The notes beneath the pieces are model-generated. The model saw only the letters and a list, made by a program, of their open reading frames with translations, searched no databases and was not told the DNA's origin. Below are positions 12,501 to 24,659 of a stretch of DNA of 64,000 nucleotides, in pieces. Position numbers and translations under genes: made by a program. The stretch lies in contig JAMWET010000521.1 of the NCBI GenBank assembly GCA_024036415.1, positions 268,501 through 332,500 of the forward strand, read 5' to 3'. The DNA comes from Prochilodus magdalenae. Lineage: Eukaryota > Chordata > Actinopteri > Characiformes > Prochilodontidae. Numbering within the stretch: position 1 is the first letter of the stretch; every line of letters starts with the position of its first letter.

Positions 12501-15102
12501 CCCTACATTTACACTAAACCCCCTAACCCCTACATTAACACTAAACCCCCTAACCCCTACATTAACACTAAACCCCCTAACCCCTACATTTACACTAAAC
12601 CCCCAACCCCTACATCTACACTAAACCCCCTAACCCCTACATCTACACTACCCCCTAACCCCTACATTTACACTACCCCCTAACCCCTACATTTACACTA
12701 AACCCCCTAACCCCTACATTTACACTAACCCCGATAACCCCTACATTTACACTAAACCCCTAACCCCTACATTTACACTAAACCCTAACCCCTACATTTA
12801 CACTAAACCCCCTAACCCCTACATTTACACTAAACCCCTAACCCCTACATTTACACTAAACCCCCTAACCCCTACATTTACACTAAACCCCCTAACCCCT
12901 ACATTTACACTAACCCCCTAACCTTACAGAGTCAATTAAACACCTTTGACTTTAAATCTCTCTCTCTCCTTGCAGATCAGATCGCACTCCCTGATTTCAG
13001 TGCTGGAGCCATGGAGAACTGGGGTCTGATCACCTACAGGGAAACAGCTCTCCTCTACGATCCCAAGACGTCCTCCAATGGAGATCAGGAATGGGTGTTG
13101 GTTGTGATCTCTCACGAGCTTGCACACATGGTGAGAATCCTATGTAAATGTATGACCCCTAACCACTGACCCCTAACTACTGACCTCTAACTACTGACCC
13201 CTAACCACTGACCCCTAACTACTGACCCCTAACCACTGACCTCTAACCACTGACCCCTAATAAACCTTATGCTTCATGAATGACCTGTAAATGGTGTTTA
13301 ACTCTTTCAGTGGTTTGGAAACCTGGTGACCATGAAATGGTGGAACGATCTGTGGCTGAACGAAGGTTTCGCTAGCTACGTCTCCTACCTTGGGGCCGAT
13401 TATGCTCAGCCCACCTGGAATATGGTAAGCAATCGTGTACCAGCTTATCCTACATGAACACAATGCAAGAAATGAAAATCAGCATGGGTATCACTGACAC
13501 AGTTTCCATCAGGCCCTAAACTGAACGATTCCTATTCCAGAAAGATCTGATGGTGCTGGAGGAGGTCCATAAAGCATTCGAAGTGGACGCTCTGACCACA
13601 TCTCACCCGCTGTCCTCCCGGGAGGAGGACATCAACACACCTGCACAAATCAATGAGCTGTTTGACACCATCACCTACAGCAAGGTACGCATCACTCCTC
13701 CCCTCACGCCGCACGTACGAGCTGGTGTTCTGTGGTTCACGGTGATGAGTATGGGGTATTTGTTTACTGCAGGGGGCCGCTGTGTTACGGATGCTCTCGG
13801 ACTTCCTAACGGAGCCTGTCTTCGCCGCAGGACTCAGCGTAAGTCATTTCCTGGCTTACACAGTGGATGTGTAGATGAATGAACGAATCTGCTAATCCAG
13901 TGATCTGCTTCCCATCATGTTTACAGTGCTCTGTCTCCTCCCTCCACAGGCCTACCTGAAGCAGTATGCTTATGGCACCACAGTGTACACTGACCTGTGG
14001 GCGAAAATCCAGGAAGTAAGTTTCTCTGTTCTCTTCCGATCGTTTGAACACATGACATAAGCTCACCGGCCAAAAATGAGTCCCCTGTGACTGAACCATA
14101 CCTTCACCAATAACAAGGTTCTGGATGTAGCCACTTCAGTGTGTTCAGACACTCTTACATCAAAGACTCGGTCAGGTGGTCCAGATTTGGTGGATGCCTT
14201 CCCTGGCACAGTTCCGAGGAGAATTCCCTGTAGACTGGGATTGTATCCACTGCTGGTAGACCCGTATGACCGTACGCTTCCATACACCTGCAGATTCAGC
14301 TACTGCCTTCACACTATGGTCTTTGGCCACGCCCACATGCAGTCCCTCCTTTTAGCCAATCATGAACATCTGCTCTGGAGCCATTTCCCACACGTGGAAC
14401 GAGACATTCCCCGCACCGTAGCACCTCTTCCCTGTGTTTTATTTGTTTTCGTTTCTGATCTGGAATCTGTGCTGATGCTTTCTGAAGGTGGTCGACTTGG
14501 ATCCAACAGTGACGCTTCCAGCCACAGTGACTGAGATCATGAATCGCTGGATTCTCCAGATGGGCTTCCCAGTGGTCACCATAGACACCCAGACAGGAAG
14601 CATAAGCCAGAAACACTTCCTGGTGGACCCAGAGTCAGTGCCGGACAGACCGTCTGTATACAAGTATGTTTATTAATCTGCATATGAAGCATGGTTATTC
14701 TCATGGTTTCATTCTCATTACTGTGAAGGCACCACCATCATGGGTGGTGTTATTTGCATTCCAAGGAGAAAAAGAGCACACTTAAGTATTCCTAATTTAA
14801 TTAACCTTGGTACATTTCCACAAGCTCATAATTGCTGGACTGAAAGTGTGCTATATTCAAATACCTACTATGTATTTAGTATACCAAATATATTCTTTAT
14901 CACTATTGAACATGTACTAAATCAAAACTAACTGTACTCAACTGTACTATTCTGAGACACCACTAAGATTCACTTAGAGATACTTAAGTACATTTCTAGT
15001 AGATAGATAGATAGATAGGTAGATAGATAGATAGAGATAGATAGATAGAGAGATAGAGAGATAGAGAGAGAGATAGAGAGATAGAGATAGAGAGAAAGAG
15101 AT

Positions 15103-15135
<33 letters not shown>

Positions 15136-15154
15136 AAGAGATATAGAGAGAGAA

Positions 15155-15215
<61 letters not shown>

Positions 15216-18200
15216 TAGATAGATAGATTAGACATTGGATATCCCACCATCTACAGTACAAATTATAATCAACACGTTTAGAGAATATGGAGTTAATATA
15301 TATATATATATATTGCATTCTTCTACATGGTCAAATGATGCTCTGATGATAAGTTGGTCACTATACATATATGTATATATATATGATTTTATATATTATG
15401 ACTTAACGGATATAAAGACTTAAACAAGAGTAAATCATGCATGGGTGTCTGTTTACTACCTTACTGAAGGTCTCTGTTAGTGAGCTGACGAAGTCTAGAC
15501 CCCAGGTAAACATGAAGTGTATTGTATGTGTAATTATAATTTTAATATCAGCAGGTGCATTTCAAGCACATTATATATATATGTGTGTATTTTTCTTATA
15601 TATATATACACAAATTTCACTTAAAATGCACTTAAAAACTTTTACATTTTAAAAATGAAGTATATTTTAATGTACTAGAAATGTAAGTGAATCCTAGTGG
15701 TGTCTCAGAATAGTACAGTTGAGTACAATTAGTTCTATTTAAGGTTATGTTTAATAGCACTGATGATTATATTGAGTATACTCAGTGCATAGTTAGTATA
15801 TGAACATAACACACGTTCAGTCCAGTGATTATGAGTACAAGTGTACTTCAGTGGGACTGTAACATTGAGCTGAGGATCTTAAAGCCCGACTGTCCTCACA
15901 TTAGCTGTTAGCCATTCAGTGTTATAACTGGCATAACCCCCGTCTCCTCCCCCTCTCTGGTTTTACAGCTATGAGTGGTTTGTGCCAATCACATGGATGA
16001 AGAGTGGCACTGTCATGGGTCAGCACTGGCTGCTTGAGAAGACCGGTAAGACCAGATGATACAGAAACCTTCATATCGCTGTGTTCTCCAGATATCCGCG
16101 GAGCTGACTAATTAAGATCTGGATATGTTGTGAGAAGGTTTTTCCTGAAATGTACTTTAAACACACATTTGTGGCAGAGACAGATTCAACATATAGGCCA
16201 AAAGTATGTGGACACCCTTCCGAATGATTGAGCTCAGGTGTTTTAGCCACACCCATTATGAACAGGTGTATACAATTCAGGACATAGTCCTCTTCATAAT
16301 GAAGCACTGGCAGTAGGATGGGTCTCACTAAAGAGCAAACATGGAGACCCCTGGTTCCCATCAGCACCACTGAAACACTCATTAACACTCAGTCACAATA
16401 AAATGAGTGCTAGTACGTCGTCTGCCGTCTCAGATTTCCGGGGTCTGGACTGATTGTCGTTCCCTTCACAGCTGTTCATGATCTGATGAAGACGGACACT
16501 GACTGGGTGCTGGCCAACCTTGGCGTGTCTGGATTCTACAGGGTTAACTACGACTCCCAGAACTGGCAGCGCCTCCTCTCACAGCTGTCCTCAGATCACT
16601 CGGTCAGTCATGTTACTACTCCAGTGTCTCTTTAAGTCTATGAAGTATCGTTTAATGATCGTCACACAGTAATGAAGTCCGTATGTGTGCTAGTTATTGA
16701 TCATGTTACACCCCGTCCTGAACGTGCTAATGACCGCGTGCTGTTCTGGTGTTAATGCAGGTCATTCCTGAAATCAACAGAGCTCAGACTATTGATGATG
16801 CTTTCAACCTGGCGAGGTAAGACCTTCCAACCTACAGCCCATCTAGAGGGTCAGTTTAACCTGCACAGCGACTGTAACTCAGTCAGATTAATCCAGTATG
16901 AATCTGCAGCGTGTGTAGTGTTTACAGTCTGAAGGTAATAACTGTGGAGGGATTATAATCCAGTATGAATCTGCAGCGTGTGTAGTGTTTACGGTCTGAC
17001 GGTAATAACTGTGGAGGGATTATAATCCAGTATGAATCTGCAGCGTGTGTAGTGTTTACGGTCTGACGGTAATAACTGTGGAGGGATTATAATCCAGTAT
17101 GAATCTGCAGCGTGTGTAGTGTTTACAGTCTGACGGTAATAACTGTGGAGGGATTATAATCCAGTATGAATCTGCAGCGTGTGTAGTGTTTACAGTCTGA
17201 CTGTAATAACTGTGGAGGGATTATAATCCAGTATGAATCTGCAGCGTGTGTAGTGTTTACAGTCTGACAGTAATAACTGTGGAGAGATTATAATCCAGTA
17301 TGAATCTGCAGCGTGTGTAGTGTTTACGGTCTGACGGTAATAACTGTGGAGGGATTATAATCCAGTATGAATCTGCAGTGTGTGTAGTGTCACAGTGATT
17401 CTGAACTCTTTTTGTAATTCCTTTAAGGGCAAAGATTGTCAACACCACTTTGGCTCTGAGCACCACCAGATATCTCTCTGAGGAGAGGCAGTACATGCCA
17501 TGGGAGGCCGCCATCAATAACCTGAATTACCTGGTCCTGATGTTTGATCGGAGTGAGGTCTACGGTGTAATGCAGGTACCTTTATTTCTAATATATCTAC
17601 CAGATTTCAAAGCACAGCCTGTTTGTCTTTCAGGATGTTGGTTTAAAATCGTATGTTCTTCAAATAATAACTTCCTGTTCTGTCCCCTCTGTAGACATAC
17701 CTGGGGGGTAAAGTCCAGCCTCTGTTTAATTACTTCAGGGACATCACAGCAAACTGGACTCAGATTCCACCAGGCCACACTGACCAGTACGTATACAGAG
17801 CCTCATCAGGGCTGAACCTTGTGCCTCTGTGATCTCCTGCACACTGTAGCTCTGGACATATGTTGTTCATACAGTACGTTTCTTCTGAACCATCTGACCG
17901 TAACACATCTCCACAGATACAACGAGGTTAACGCCATCTCACTTGCGTGCCAGACTGGAGTAGAAGGCTGCGCTGATCTCACCAGTACGTGGTACCACCA
18001 GTGGATGCAGACTCCAGACCAGAACCCGTAAGCAGCTTTCTGAGTTTAGCTTGAAGGAACACTACAGAACTATCTCCCAGAGATGGCCACAAGTCACAAA
18101 ATACAAGTCCAAGTCAAGTCACGAGTCTTTAGGCTAGAGTCCAAGTCAGGTCACGAGGCTATAGGCTAGAGTCCAAGTCAAGTCTTAAGTAAATTTACAC

Positions 18201-21200
18201 AAAGCGTATATAGTAACTGTAGCATTAAAAAGTGTAGATTAAAAAAACACAACAGATTAACTTTGTGTGCAAAACACAACTGTATTTTTTTACAGTCCAG
18301 CACTTCTTTTGTTTAAATGCTACATATTTCCTTACAATATTCACTCACAAAAAAACGACATGCTCTACAACTCTCAGCCTCTCAGACAGAACAAACTAGA
18401 AGCGATATCACTTCCTGTTTCTGCACCATACTCTGCCTCAAACACTTCCTGTTTCCGGCCAACTGAAGGGGTTTTATAGCTGGAATGATGGCTAAACGGC
18501 TAAGCGGCTAGCACAAACCTATCCGGGTGTGTGTTCAGATGCCGTATGAAGTTTGATGTGGTCGATCCAGTCTCTGTAATTTGTCTCCCACACTCTCTGC
18601 ACGTCGCCACTCTTCTGTTATAGGCTAGGGTTGTGAATTCCCGGTAACCAAAGGCTACCACGTACGGCGCTCCCGCCGAAGCCATGCTACAGCGCTGTGT
18701 TTACACTTGGCGCCGCTCACTGATACCACGCACGCGCTTAAGTCGGATGTTGTGATTGGTCCGTGTCCGTGGGGCGTGTCCCAAATCAGCGAAATAAAGT
18801 GCACATATACAGAGGAATTATTTTCCTGTAACTTCCGCACACCGTGCCTGGATGGTCATGGAAAGAAACTTGATGGTATTGTGTTATTTTGGACCGAGTC
18901 GAGTCGGGAGTCATTATAGACGAGTTACAAGTCAAGTCTGAAGTCTATTTATATGCAACTCAAGTGCGACTCGAACTCGAGTCGCTAACTCGAGTGCCCA
19001 TGTTTGCTGACTCCTGGTAAAACTGATCAGCTCAGTGGCGTGTGCAGCAGTGACGATGGTAACGAGCTCAGCGGTACGTAGCCCATATGGTTATCATCAC
19101 AGGCTAGGAGGTTAGGGAACAAGCCATGTGACCAGAAGGGGGTTCGATTCCCTGAACTGACAGGTCACCACTGAAGTGCCCTTGAGCAAGGCACCCAAAC
19201 CCCTACTACTGTCCGGGCACACCTGGATAGGGCTGCCCACCAGACTAGTGTGCTCACTGCCCCCTAGTGTTTATCTTCACTGGTGTGTGTGCGCATGCGG
19301 GTGTTTCACCGGGCGGATGAGGTCTAATTGGCAAATGGTTCTGAATTCCGTCTAGTGCTACCTTTTACATCAACGTGGAACGGGTTCTGTTTCGGTTTGT
19401 GCACCTCATATTGAACCGTTCGGCCCAATTCCACCAAGAATAAATAAGCTCGGAACCCGAAAAGTTAGCTCCCAGCTAACACCAAATAATATTGGGTTCT
19501 TCAGCACAGACTGTGATGACAGCTGTGGCCTGTCAGTGGTTGAGGAAAGAGAAGGCAGCGATGGCGCCACCCAGTGGTCTGCTGGAGAACCTCTTCTACC
19601 TCTGCTTATCTCCAGGAGTTTATCCGTGCTTGCTTTCTGAATATAAACAAACATCTGGAATATCGACACAAACGCTCACGGGTCATCTGTACGCTCCGCC
19701 ATCTTGGTGCTACTGTTTACTACTGCTGTGCAGCGCCCTCTGTTGACGGTGATGATGTACTGTATGACGTCTCTTGGTTCCAATAAAAACTGGTGCAAAA
19801 TTTAGCTGAGGGGCCCCAAGAAAAATGTCTGAACACTTCAGACCTGGTGTAGCCCACTAACATATACCCTCTCCTTCCAGAATTCACCCCAACCTGAAGT
19901 CCACTGTGTACTGCAATGGCATCGCTGCTGGAGGAGTGGACGAGTGGGAGTTCGGCTGGACCATGTACAAGCTCAGCAGCACTGCAGCCGAGGCAGACAA
20001 GCTTATGCATGCTCTGTCCTGCACTAAAGAGCCCTGGCTTCTGAACAGGTGAGCCTCCACGCTGACCAGCATCCTGTGGACAACGTTTAGAGAATGCCTG
20101 AAGTTTAGTGGTCAGTGGTTTAACTGAGATCTTATGGGGCCCTGTGTAAAAACACCTCGTCTCAATGAGCGAAAAATCACAGTGTGCTATAACGGTTAGA
20201 CCAAGAGGAATCTGAGGTGGAGGTGTAACAAAGTCCCTAAGTGTGAGGTCATAATTACAGACCAGTAATAAGGGGATAATAATATGGTAATAAGGAGATA
20301 ATATGATAATAATGGTATAATAATGGTAACTAATTATACTAACCTAAAAACGATGTTCTAATTTTTTCTAATTTGTTTTTTACTAAATAATAAGTATATA
20401 GTATATAATTGCTTATTCCTGGTTTATAGGTTTTTATTATACATGACGTTTTGCGATGCATTATGTGTGGTTAAAAGTGAAACACTGAGCGAATGACCCG
20501 GCTCACCCACTCCACAGTGCAATAAGGACGTCTCCTGAGCTCAGCTTCAGGCACAGTGGTGGTTGGACCGTGGTTACGATCAGGGGACATTCCAAACCGT
20601 TCTGTTGTTGTGTATTTAAGGTACCTGGACTACGCATTGGATCCCAACATGATCCGGAAGCAGGATGCCACTAAAGTCATCGTATATATCGCCAGCAATG
20701 TAGTCGGACAGCCGCTAGCCTGGGACTACATCCGGGCCAAGTGGGATTACATATTTAACGAGTGAGTAAAACCTGTTGGTTCTGGTTTAATACAGCCTGA
20801 CCAGCCAAACCGTCCTGACCCATCACTGACCGATACAGTCCACCATATTTCTCTCCTCTCCTTGTAAACTGGGCGGTCCCGATCCTAGGCAATGCCTCCG
20901 TAAGCATTCCCCTGACCCATCACAAGGCTGACATCTTTGGCCCCGCCCACACAGTACAGTTTCAGGGACAGAGAAAATTAGCAAGCTAAAGCTAACCAGC
21001 ATAACCAGGAGACCAACACGGCTTCCGATCCGTTTATCGGTCTGACACTTTTCTGGTTCAGGTGTAGTCTCATAATGCTAGTTCTGGAAGAGGGGTGGAG
21101 CTGAGATTGTCAGAGAGCTGTCAATCAAGCTGCTCAGTAGCCACACCCACATATTTGGTTTATCATTATAAACCCAACACATTATTATACAGTATTTTAC

Positions 21201-23119
21201 TGCACTATTTTTTAATATTTTACAACTTTAAACCCTTACTGGAAGCTATGAAGGTCTTATACTGAACATTTAAACCAGAAACTTTTATTAACACAAATCA
21301 TTTACAATTTCAAGAATATATATGTTTATTTTTGGGCAGCTTTTAGACTAGCTTACAAATTTAGAACTATATAACAACTTTATATTAGTGTTTTTAGTAA
21401 ACTAATAAACTGCAGTCATTTTATTATTTACTGTATGTGTGTTTATGTGTTTATATATGTTTATATATATATATATTTAAATATCTAGGCTATGCAAACT
21501 CTGCAAGTTTGAACTAGTTCATTCAAATAATCCATGAAAAGTTCAATATGTACAAAAGTAAAATATATAGAAATATCTGTATATCTAATGTAATGTGAAT
21601 ACTTTATTTAATTAATGATTTTATTTTATTTATCTAACTTTTTTTCTGAAATTAGACACAAAAAATCAATCCATACAAAAATCTTATTCTCAGAATTTCC
21701 AATAATGGGCTGTTTGCTATGTCTGTAGGGTTTAGCCATGTCACTTTAAGAGTGCAACTGGACCTATACGGTTCATCAGGCTTTCCCTTCACGTCTTATG
21801 GTGTCTCATTAACTCCTCATCGTGTATTTCTGGTGTTGCAGTTACGGAGGCGAGTCCCTCTCGTTTGGAAGACTGATTCTTGGCGTGACCAAGAGGTTCT
21901 CCACAGAATTCGAGCTGAAAGAGGTATGTAATGGATGACCTGCATGGCTCCTGCTGGTGTACATCCATTTAATGATGCTGTTAATTCTATCAGGAGAACA
22001 TTTACATCGTTAACTTCCCCAAAAATGCCAAACTGTTTGGCATAGGCATCTGGTTCTGCAGTAGAACACAAATAAATTCATTTTATGCCCGGAATGAAAT
22101 GTAAAAGGACGACGCACTGCACCACTCCGTATCTTGGTCAGTGTATTGAAAGTCATTCAGGGTGGAGGGATACCTGCATTCTAAGGCACAATAGTCTAAA
22201 AAAGAAAAAGATTTCTTCAGAGGTTCCACTATTCCATCACTATTCCATACCATCATCATCTTCTGTACATGTACATTTAAACAAATCACCTTAAATCGTA
22301 CCTATACTGTAGATTCCAGCCTGGAAAGTGAATGTAATCCATATTTAAAACTCATTTTAAAGGGAATTCCACCAATTATCCACCAATGGCATAATTTTGA
22401 GTGGTTTCAGTAATGGGAACCAGGGTTCTCCATGTGTGTATGGAATGTTGGTGATGAAAATCTGGGAAATCTGGAAATACTAAGTTCCTTTGGGGGACTA
22501 TTTGACCTCACAGCGCCCTGCAGCATGTATCCCTCCACCATGAATGGAGTTTAAGGCTGAGATCTTCTCCACACTATCATAAACAGCGTCTCAGACATCA
22601 GGCAGCGTATTCAGAACCTCCTCATGTAGGAACTTCCTGTGAGGGGGCTTTTAGAGGGGGACGTCTGGTTCTAGTTCTAGTTTCTCCAGTGTGGAGCGTT
22701 TAGAAGCCAAACCGCTCTGGATGGACTCGCCAGCATTTTAATGATTAACTTCTGTAGAAGTTCAGATAAATCTGTGGATTTTCTTTTTAAAGGTACACAA
22801 CATTGTTTACACACGTACCTGTACAAGACGCACCTCCAAACTGATATCAGAGATTTGAGCCCCTTGACAGTAGCCCTGTGTTCTGTTTGCTGTACTGCAG
22901 TTGTTTATGAGCGCTCTGGAAGGCTGGAGCACATCTGTACTACTTATGTCAATCTGTCTCCAACAGTTAGAGGAGTTCAAAGCCGAAAACGCAGCGGCTG
23001 GCTTCGGCTCTGCGACGATGGCGCTGGATCAGGCCATAGAGACGACCAAAGCCAACATCAAATGGGTGGCTGAGAACAAGGACCCAGTGATGAAGTGGCT
23101 GATGGACGAGACGGCCTGA
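9571..23119 (+). CDS. anpep: Aminopeptidase N copy B, complete, 20 exons, 938 aa
   Basis: Type II membrane zinc aminopeptidase (M1, CD13). Exons: 9571-10097, 11571-11713, 11829-11968, 12076-12202, 12976-13130, 13311-13424, 13541-13684, 13773-13838, 13950-14015, 14488-14663, 15969-16045, 16472-16602, 16761-16816, 17428-17575, 17695-17786, 17917-18027, 19881-20048, 20621-20761, 21842-21923, 22967-23119. They sum to 2817 nt with continuous phase. Residues 5-23 are a hydrophobic signal anchor. The N-terminal beta domain follows, then GAMEN (323-327), HELAH (359-363), the third zinc ligand Glu382 (NEGF), the transition-state Tyr448 (TYSKG) and the ERAP1-like C-terminal domain ending MDETA. Length fits the family (about 960 aa). 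All catalytic residues are present, so an active peptidase is expected. The start is the first ATG after a TATA-like box. Confidence 0.96.
10155..10780. repeat. Tandem duplication of a ~329-bp unit in copy B intron 1
   Basis: The block beginning CAGTCTAATGCCA at 10162 recurs at 10491 with small differences (shared AGACCTGAAACGTCAGCCTC, GGTTAGCATTAGCATGTGACC-type and GAGGCGCATGCGCTCCT stretches). The two copies are adjacent and in direct orientation. Confidence 0.8.
10859..11090 (-). mobile_element. Degenerate family 1 MITE copy
   Basis: The reverse complement shares the AGCAGCTGCTGTTTACA, GGTCCATTCA and CTCTCCTGTAAA blocks and the order of 3585-3839 and 30141-30397. The outer TIRs are eroded. 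Confidence 0.5.
12203..12930. repeat. ~27-bp minisatellite in copy B intron 4
   Basis: About 26 units of the type TAACCCCTACATTTACACTAAACCCC, with small length variants. It fills nearly the whole intron between exons 4 and 5. The corresponding copy C intron (31634-31796) is 163 bp and lacks it, so expansion is specific to B. Confidence 0.9.
12976..13130 (+). CDS. anpep: Copy B exon 5: GAMEN and HEXXH zinc-site exon
   Basis: This exon encodes both M1 signatures: GAMENWG (exopeptidase motif binding the substrate N-terminus) and HELAH (two zinc-binding His plus the catalytic Glu). The third ligand comes from the next exon, 13311-13424 (LNEGF), 18 residues after the second His. It is the reference for the damaged paralogous exon at 31797-31939, which is 12 nt shorter. 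Confidence 0.95.
13143..13258. repeat. 14-bp minisatellite in copy B intron 5
   Basis: About eight units of CCCCTAACCACTGA with C/T variants. Copy C has essentially a single unit at the same place (about 31970-31988). Confidence 0.85.
14100..14345 (+). repeat. Dispersed repeat in copy B intron 9
   Basis: The stretch is present in inverted orientation at about 23810-24005. Shared blocks include AGACACTCTTACATCAAAGA, CCGTATGACCGTACGCTTCC and CTATGGTCTTTGGCCACGCC. No coding capacity is seen; class unknown. Confidence 0.6.
14875..15795. mobile_element. Large foldback element with GATA/GACA/GAGA loop
   Basis: The left arm contains AACTGTACTATTCTGAGACA (about 14935-14960) and CATTTCTAGTA (about 14990). 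The inverse is at 15671-15735, and the match continues outward for about 60-70 bp on each side. The loop carries a long (GATA)n/(GAGA)n/(GACA)n tract (14998-15230) and TA-rich sequence. Arm relatives occur at 29320-29600 and 30040-30680. Confidence 0.6.
14998..15230. repeat. Compound GATA/GAGA/GACA microsatellite
   Basis: A tetranucleotide tract directly visible inside the foldback element of copy B intron 10. The minus-strand frames read as LSIYLS-type low-complexity and are not genes. Confidence 0.95.
16185..16345 (+). mobile_element. Fragment of a Tc1/mariner-like element
   Basis: The segment starts ATAGGCCAAAAGTATGTGGA, a familiar 5' end of fish Tc1-like elements. It continues through GAACAGGTGTATACAATTCA to a GGCAGTAGGATGGGTCTCAC block that resembles the beginning of the transposase region. 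It stops soon after, so it is a truncated remnant. Confidence 0.5.
16884..17395. repeat. 67-bp minisatellite in copy B intron 13 (about 8 units)
   Basis: A unit starting GATTATAATCCAGTATGAAT recurs at exact 67-bp spacing (16951, 17018, 17085 and on to 17353). The same array, expanded to about 22 units, sits in the equivalent intron of copy C at 35704-37215. Confidence 0.95.
18078..19006 (-). mobile_element. hAT-like DNA transposon remnant with BED-finger exon
   Basis: A 929-bp element in copy B intron 16. Ends are imperfect terminal inverted repeats (CAGAGATGGCCACAAGT on the left; CAAACATGGGCACTCGAGT on the inverted right). It is flanked by an imperfect 8-bp duplication, CTATCTCC (18070-18077) and CTGACTCC (19007-19014), 6 of 8 matching. 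Subterminal regions carry many AAGTC/CGAGT repeats. The minus-strand ORF 18500-18685 has a zinc-finger pattern CRECGRQ...NFIRHLNTH, as in BED fingers at the N terminus of hAT transposases. No catalytic region remains, so it is a non-autonomous deletion derivative. Confidence 0.75.
18500..18685 (-). pseudogene. BED-type zinc-finger fragment of a hAT transposase
   Basis: A 61-codon frame begins [12 protein letters not shown] and carries C-x2-C ... H-x3-5-H spacing (CRECG, then RHLNTH) typical of BED fingers. It lies inside the hAT-like element, in the orientation expected for the transposase 5' exon. The rest of the transposase is missing. Confidence 0.6.
19101..19335 (+). repeat. SINE-like repeat
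   Basis: It contains a box B-like GGGTTCGATTCCC followed by the common fish block GAAGTGCCCTTGAGCAAGGC and TGTGCTCACTGCCCCCTAGT. Box A is weak. It lies in copy B intron 16 next to the hAT element. Confidence 0.6.
22390..22690 (+). repeat. Dispersed repeat (family R), copy in B intron 19
   Basis: About 250 bp here (CTATTTGACCTCACAGCGCC, CATAAACAGCGTCTCAGACA and more) is nearly identical to 40060-40310 in copy C intron 17 and similar to 38460-38790. Because these introns are not equivalent positions, it is a dispersed and probably recently active repeat. Class unknown. Confidence 0.7.
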
Positions 23120-23184
23120 GGTGGCTTTGGAGAGAGATCCGGCCTGTTTGAAGGCCCGGTGCTGCGTAGTTTGTAAAACGCTGG

Positions 23185-23190
23185 ATTAAA
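23185..23190 (+). other. Poly(A) signal of ANPEP copy B
   Basis: ATTAAA lies 66 bp after the stop codon. An AATAAA also occurs at 23303-23308. Position and motif only. Confidence 0.45.
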
Positions 23191-24175
23191 ATTATTGTAG
23201 ATGCAGATTTCTTCTTCTCCTGCTTCCTGTTATTATTGTATTTGATATATGTGGCACTACAAGCTGTACCATGTTTGTTCCAAGTGATTAAATCTCAGAA
23301 ACAATAAATATGGTTATGCATATCGTGTATCGTGAAAATACCTATCAGTATCATGATATAGTTTACACATCGCCCCAACCCTACTATACATACTGACGTA
23401 GTAGCTGGAGCAGCCTCAACAGGATGCCTTTGAAGCAGGTCTGGTGTCCAGGGTGGGGGGTTATTTCCGGGGACAGTGCCCCACCAACTAATCTTCAAAC
23501 ACATGGCACTTCAAACTATGGAGCTACATGGTGCATTGCTAGACCACTCAGATCTCTGTGATCACTTTCTAACCTGGAGTGAATCTAGAACAGCATGTAC
23601 CTCCACATACACCATATACAAAATACAGGGTCGTCAGTGTTTCAGCTTCCTATAGATGTACACTATAGTGCCTAGTTTGTGTTCAGAGGTCATACAGTGA
23701 TGACCTTTATAGTGCCCCATATACACCATGTACTGGTTCAAACTGAGCTCCCACAATAAAACAAATATATCAAAACCAGTGACGTATTCAGACTGTTATA
23801 TTTATGGTGTGACTGCATGTGGGCGTGGCCAAAGACCATAGTGTGAAGGAAGTAGCTGAATCTGCAGGGGTATGGAAGCGTACGGTCATACGGGTCAACC
23901 AGCACCTAATCTGGCCAGTTCTTTGATGTAAGAGTGTCTGAACAGAACCTTGTCCAGTACATGCCCAATCCAGTCCCAGCTGGTACTGGTGCACACGGTG
24001 TTAGGTACGGTTCAGTCACAGGGGTCATCTTTAGTCCGGTGACCTTGTAGAGTGTAATGGACTCCTGTATCTGAGTACGCTGTATAGGAATGTCCTCTTG
24101 GTACAGTAACTAGATTCAGGTTTTAGAGGTGGTGACATTACAGTGAGTGCATCTATAGAGCGGTTCAAATGCTAC

Positions 24176-24412
24176 TGTATGTGTGTGTGTGTATGTGTGT
24201 GTATGTGTGTGTGTGTGTGAGTATGTGTGCGTGTGCGTGCGTGTGTGTGTATGTGTGTGTGTGTGTGTCTCTGTGTGAGTGTGTGTGTATGTGTGTGTGT
24301 GTGTGTGTGTGTATGTGTGTGTGTGTGTGTCTCTGTGTGAGTGTGTGTGTATGTGTGTGTGTGTGTGTGCATGTATGTGCGTGTGTGTGCGTGTGAGTGT
24401 GTGTGTATGTAG
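24176..24412. repeat. (TG)n compound microsatellite
   Basis: Long TG/TGTA/TGCG runs with two internal near-identical blocks containing TCTCTGTGTGAG. Frames reading VCVCV or HTHTH are artefacts. Confidence 0.95.
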
Positions 24413-24659
24413 GGGTGGATTTCTCTTAAGGGTGCACAGCTAGCTGAGCAGTCTATTGTGGTGTTCAGAAGAAACTCTCTGGCTTTGCTTTACATGTTTG
24501 GGCAGGATGCTGTGGGCACACTTTAAACAAAAGACCTTGTAGAACATCAAAGGAGGGAAAAAGACAAAGCAGTTAACAGTGAAAAACAGATATAAAGTTT
24601 AAATAGTTAAAAAGAATAATAAGTACAAAGCAAAATATAAACACATACCTGTAAACACA

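Noticed and set aside
16884..17395. Possible CRISPR-like regularly spaced repeat
   Set aside because: The 67-bp units abut without unique spacers and lie in an intron of a vertebrate gene; it is a minisatellite.
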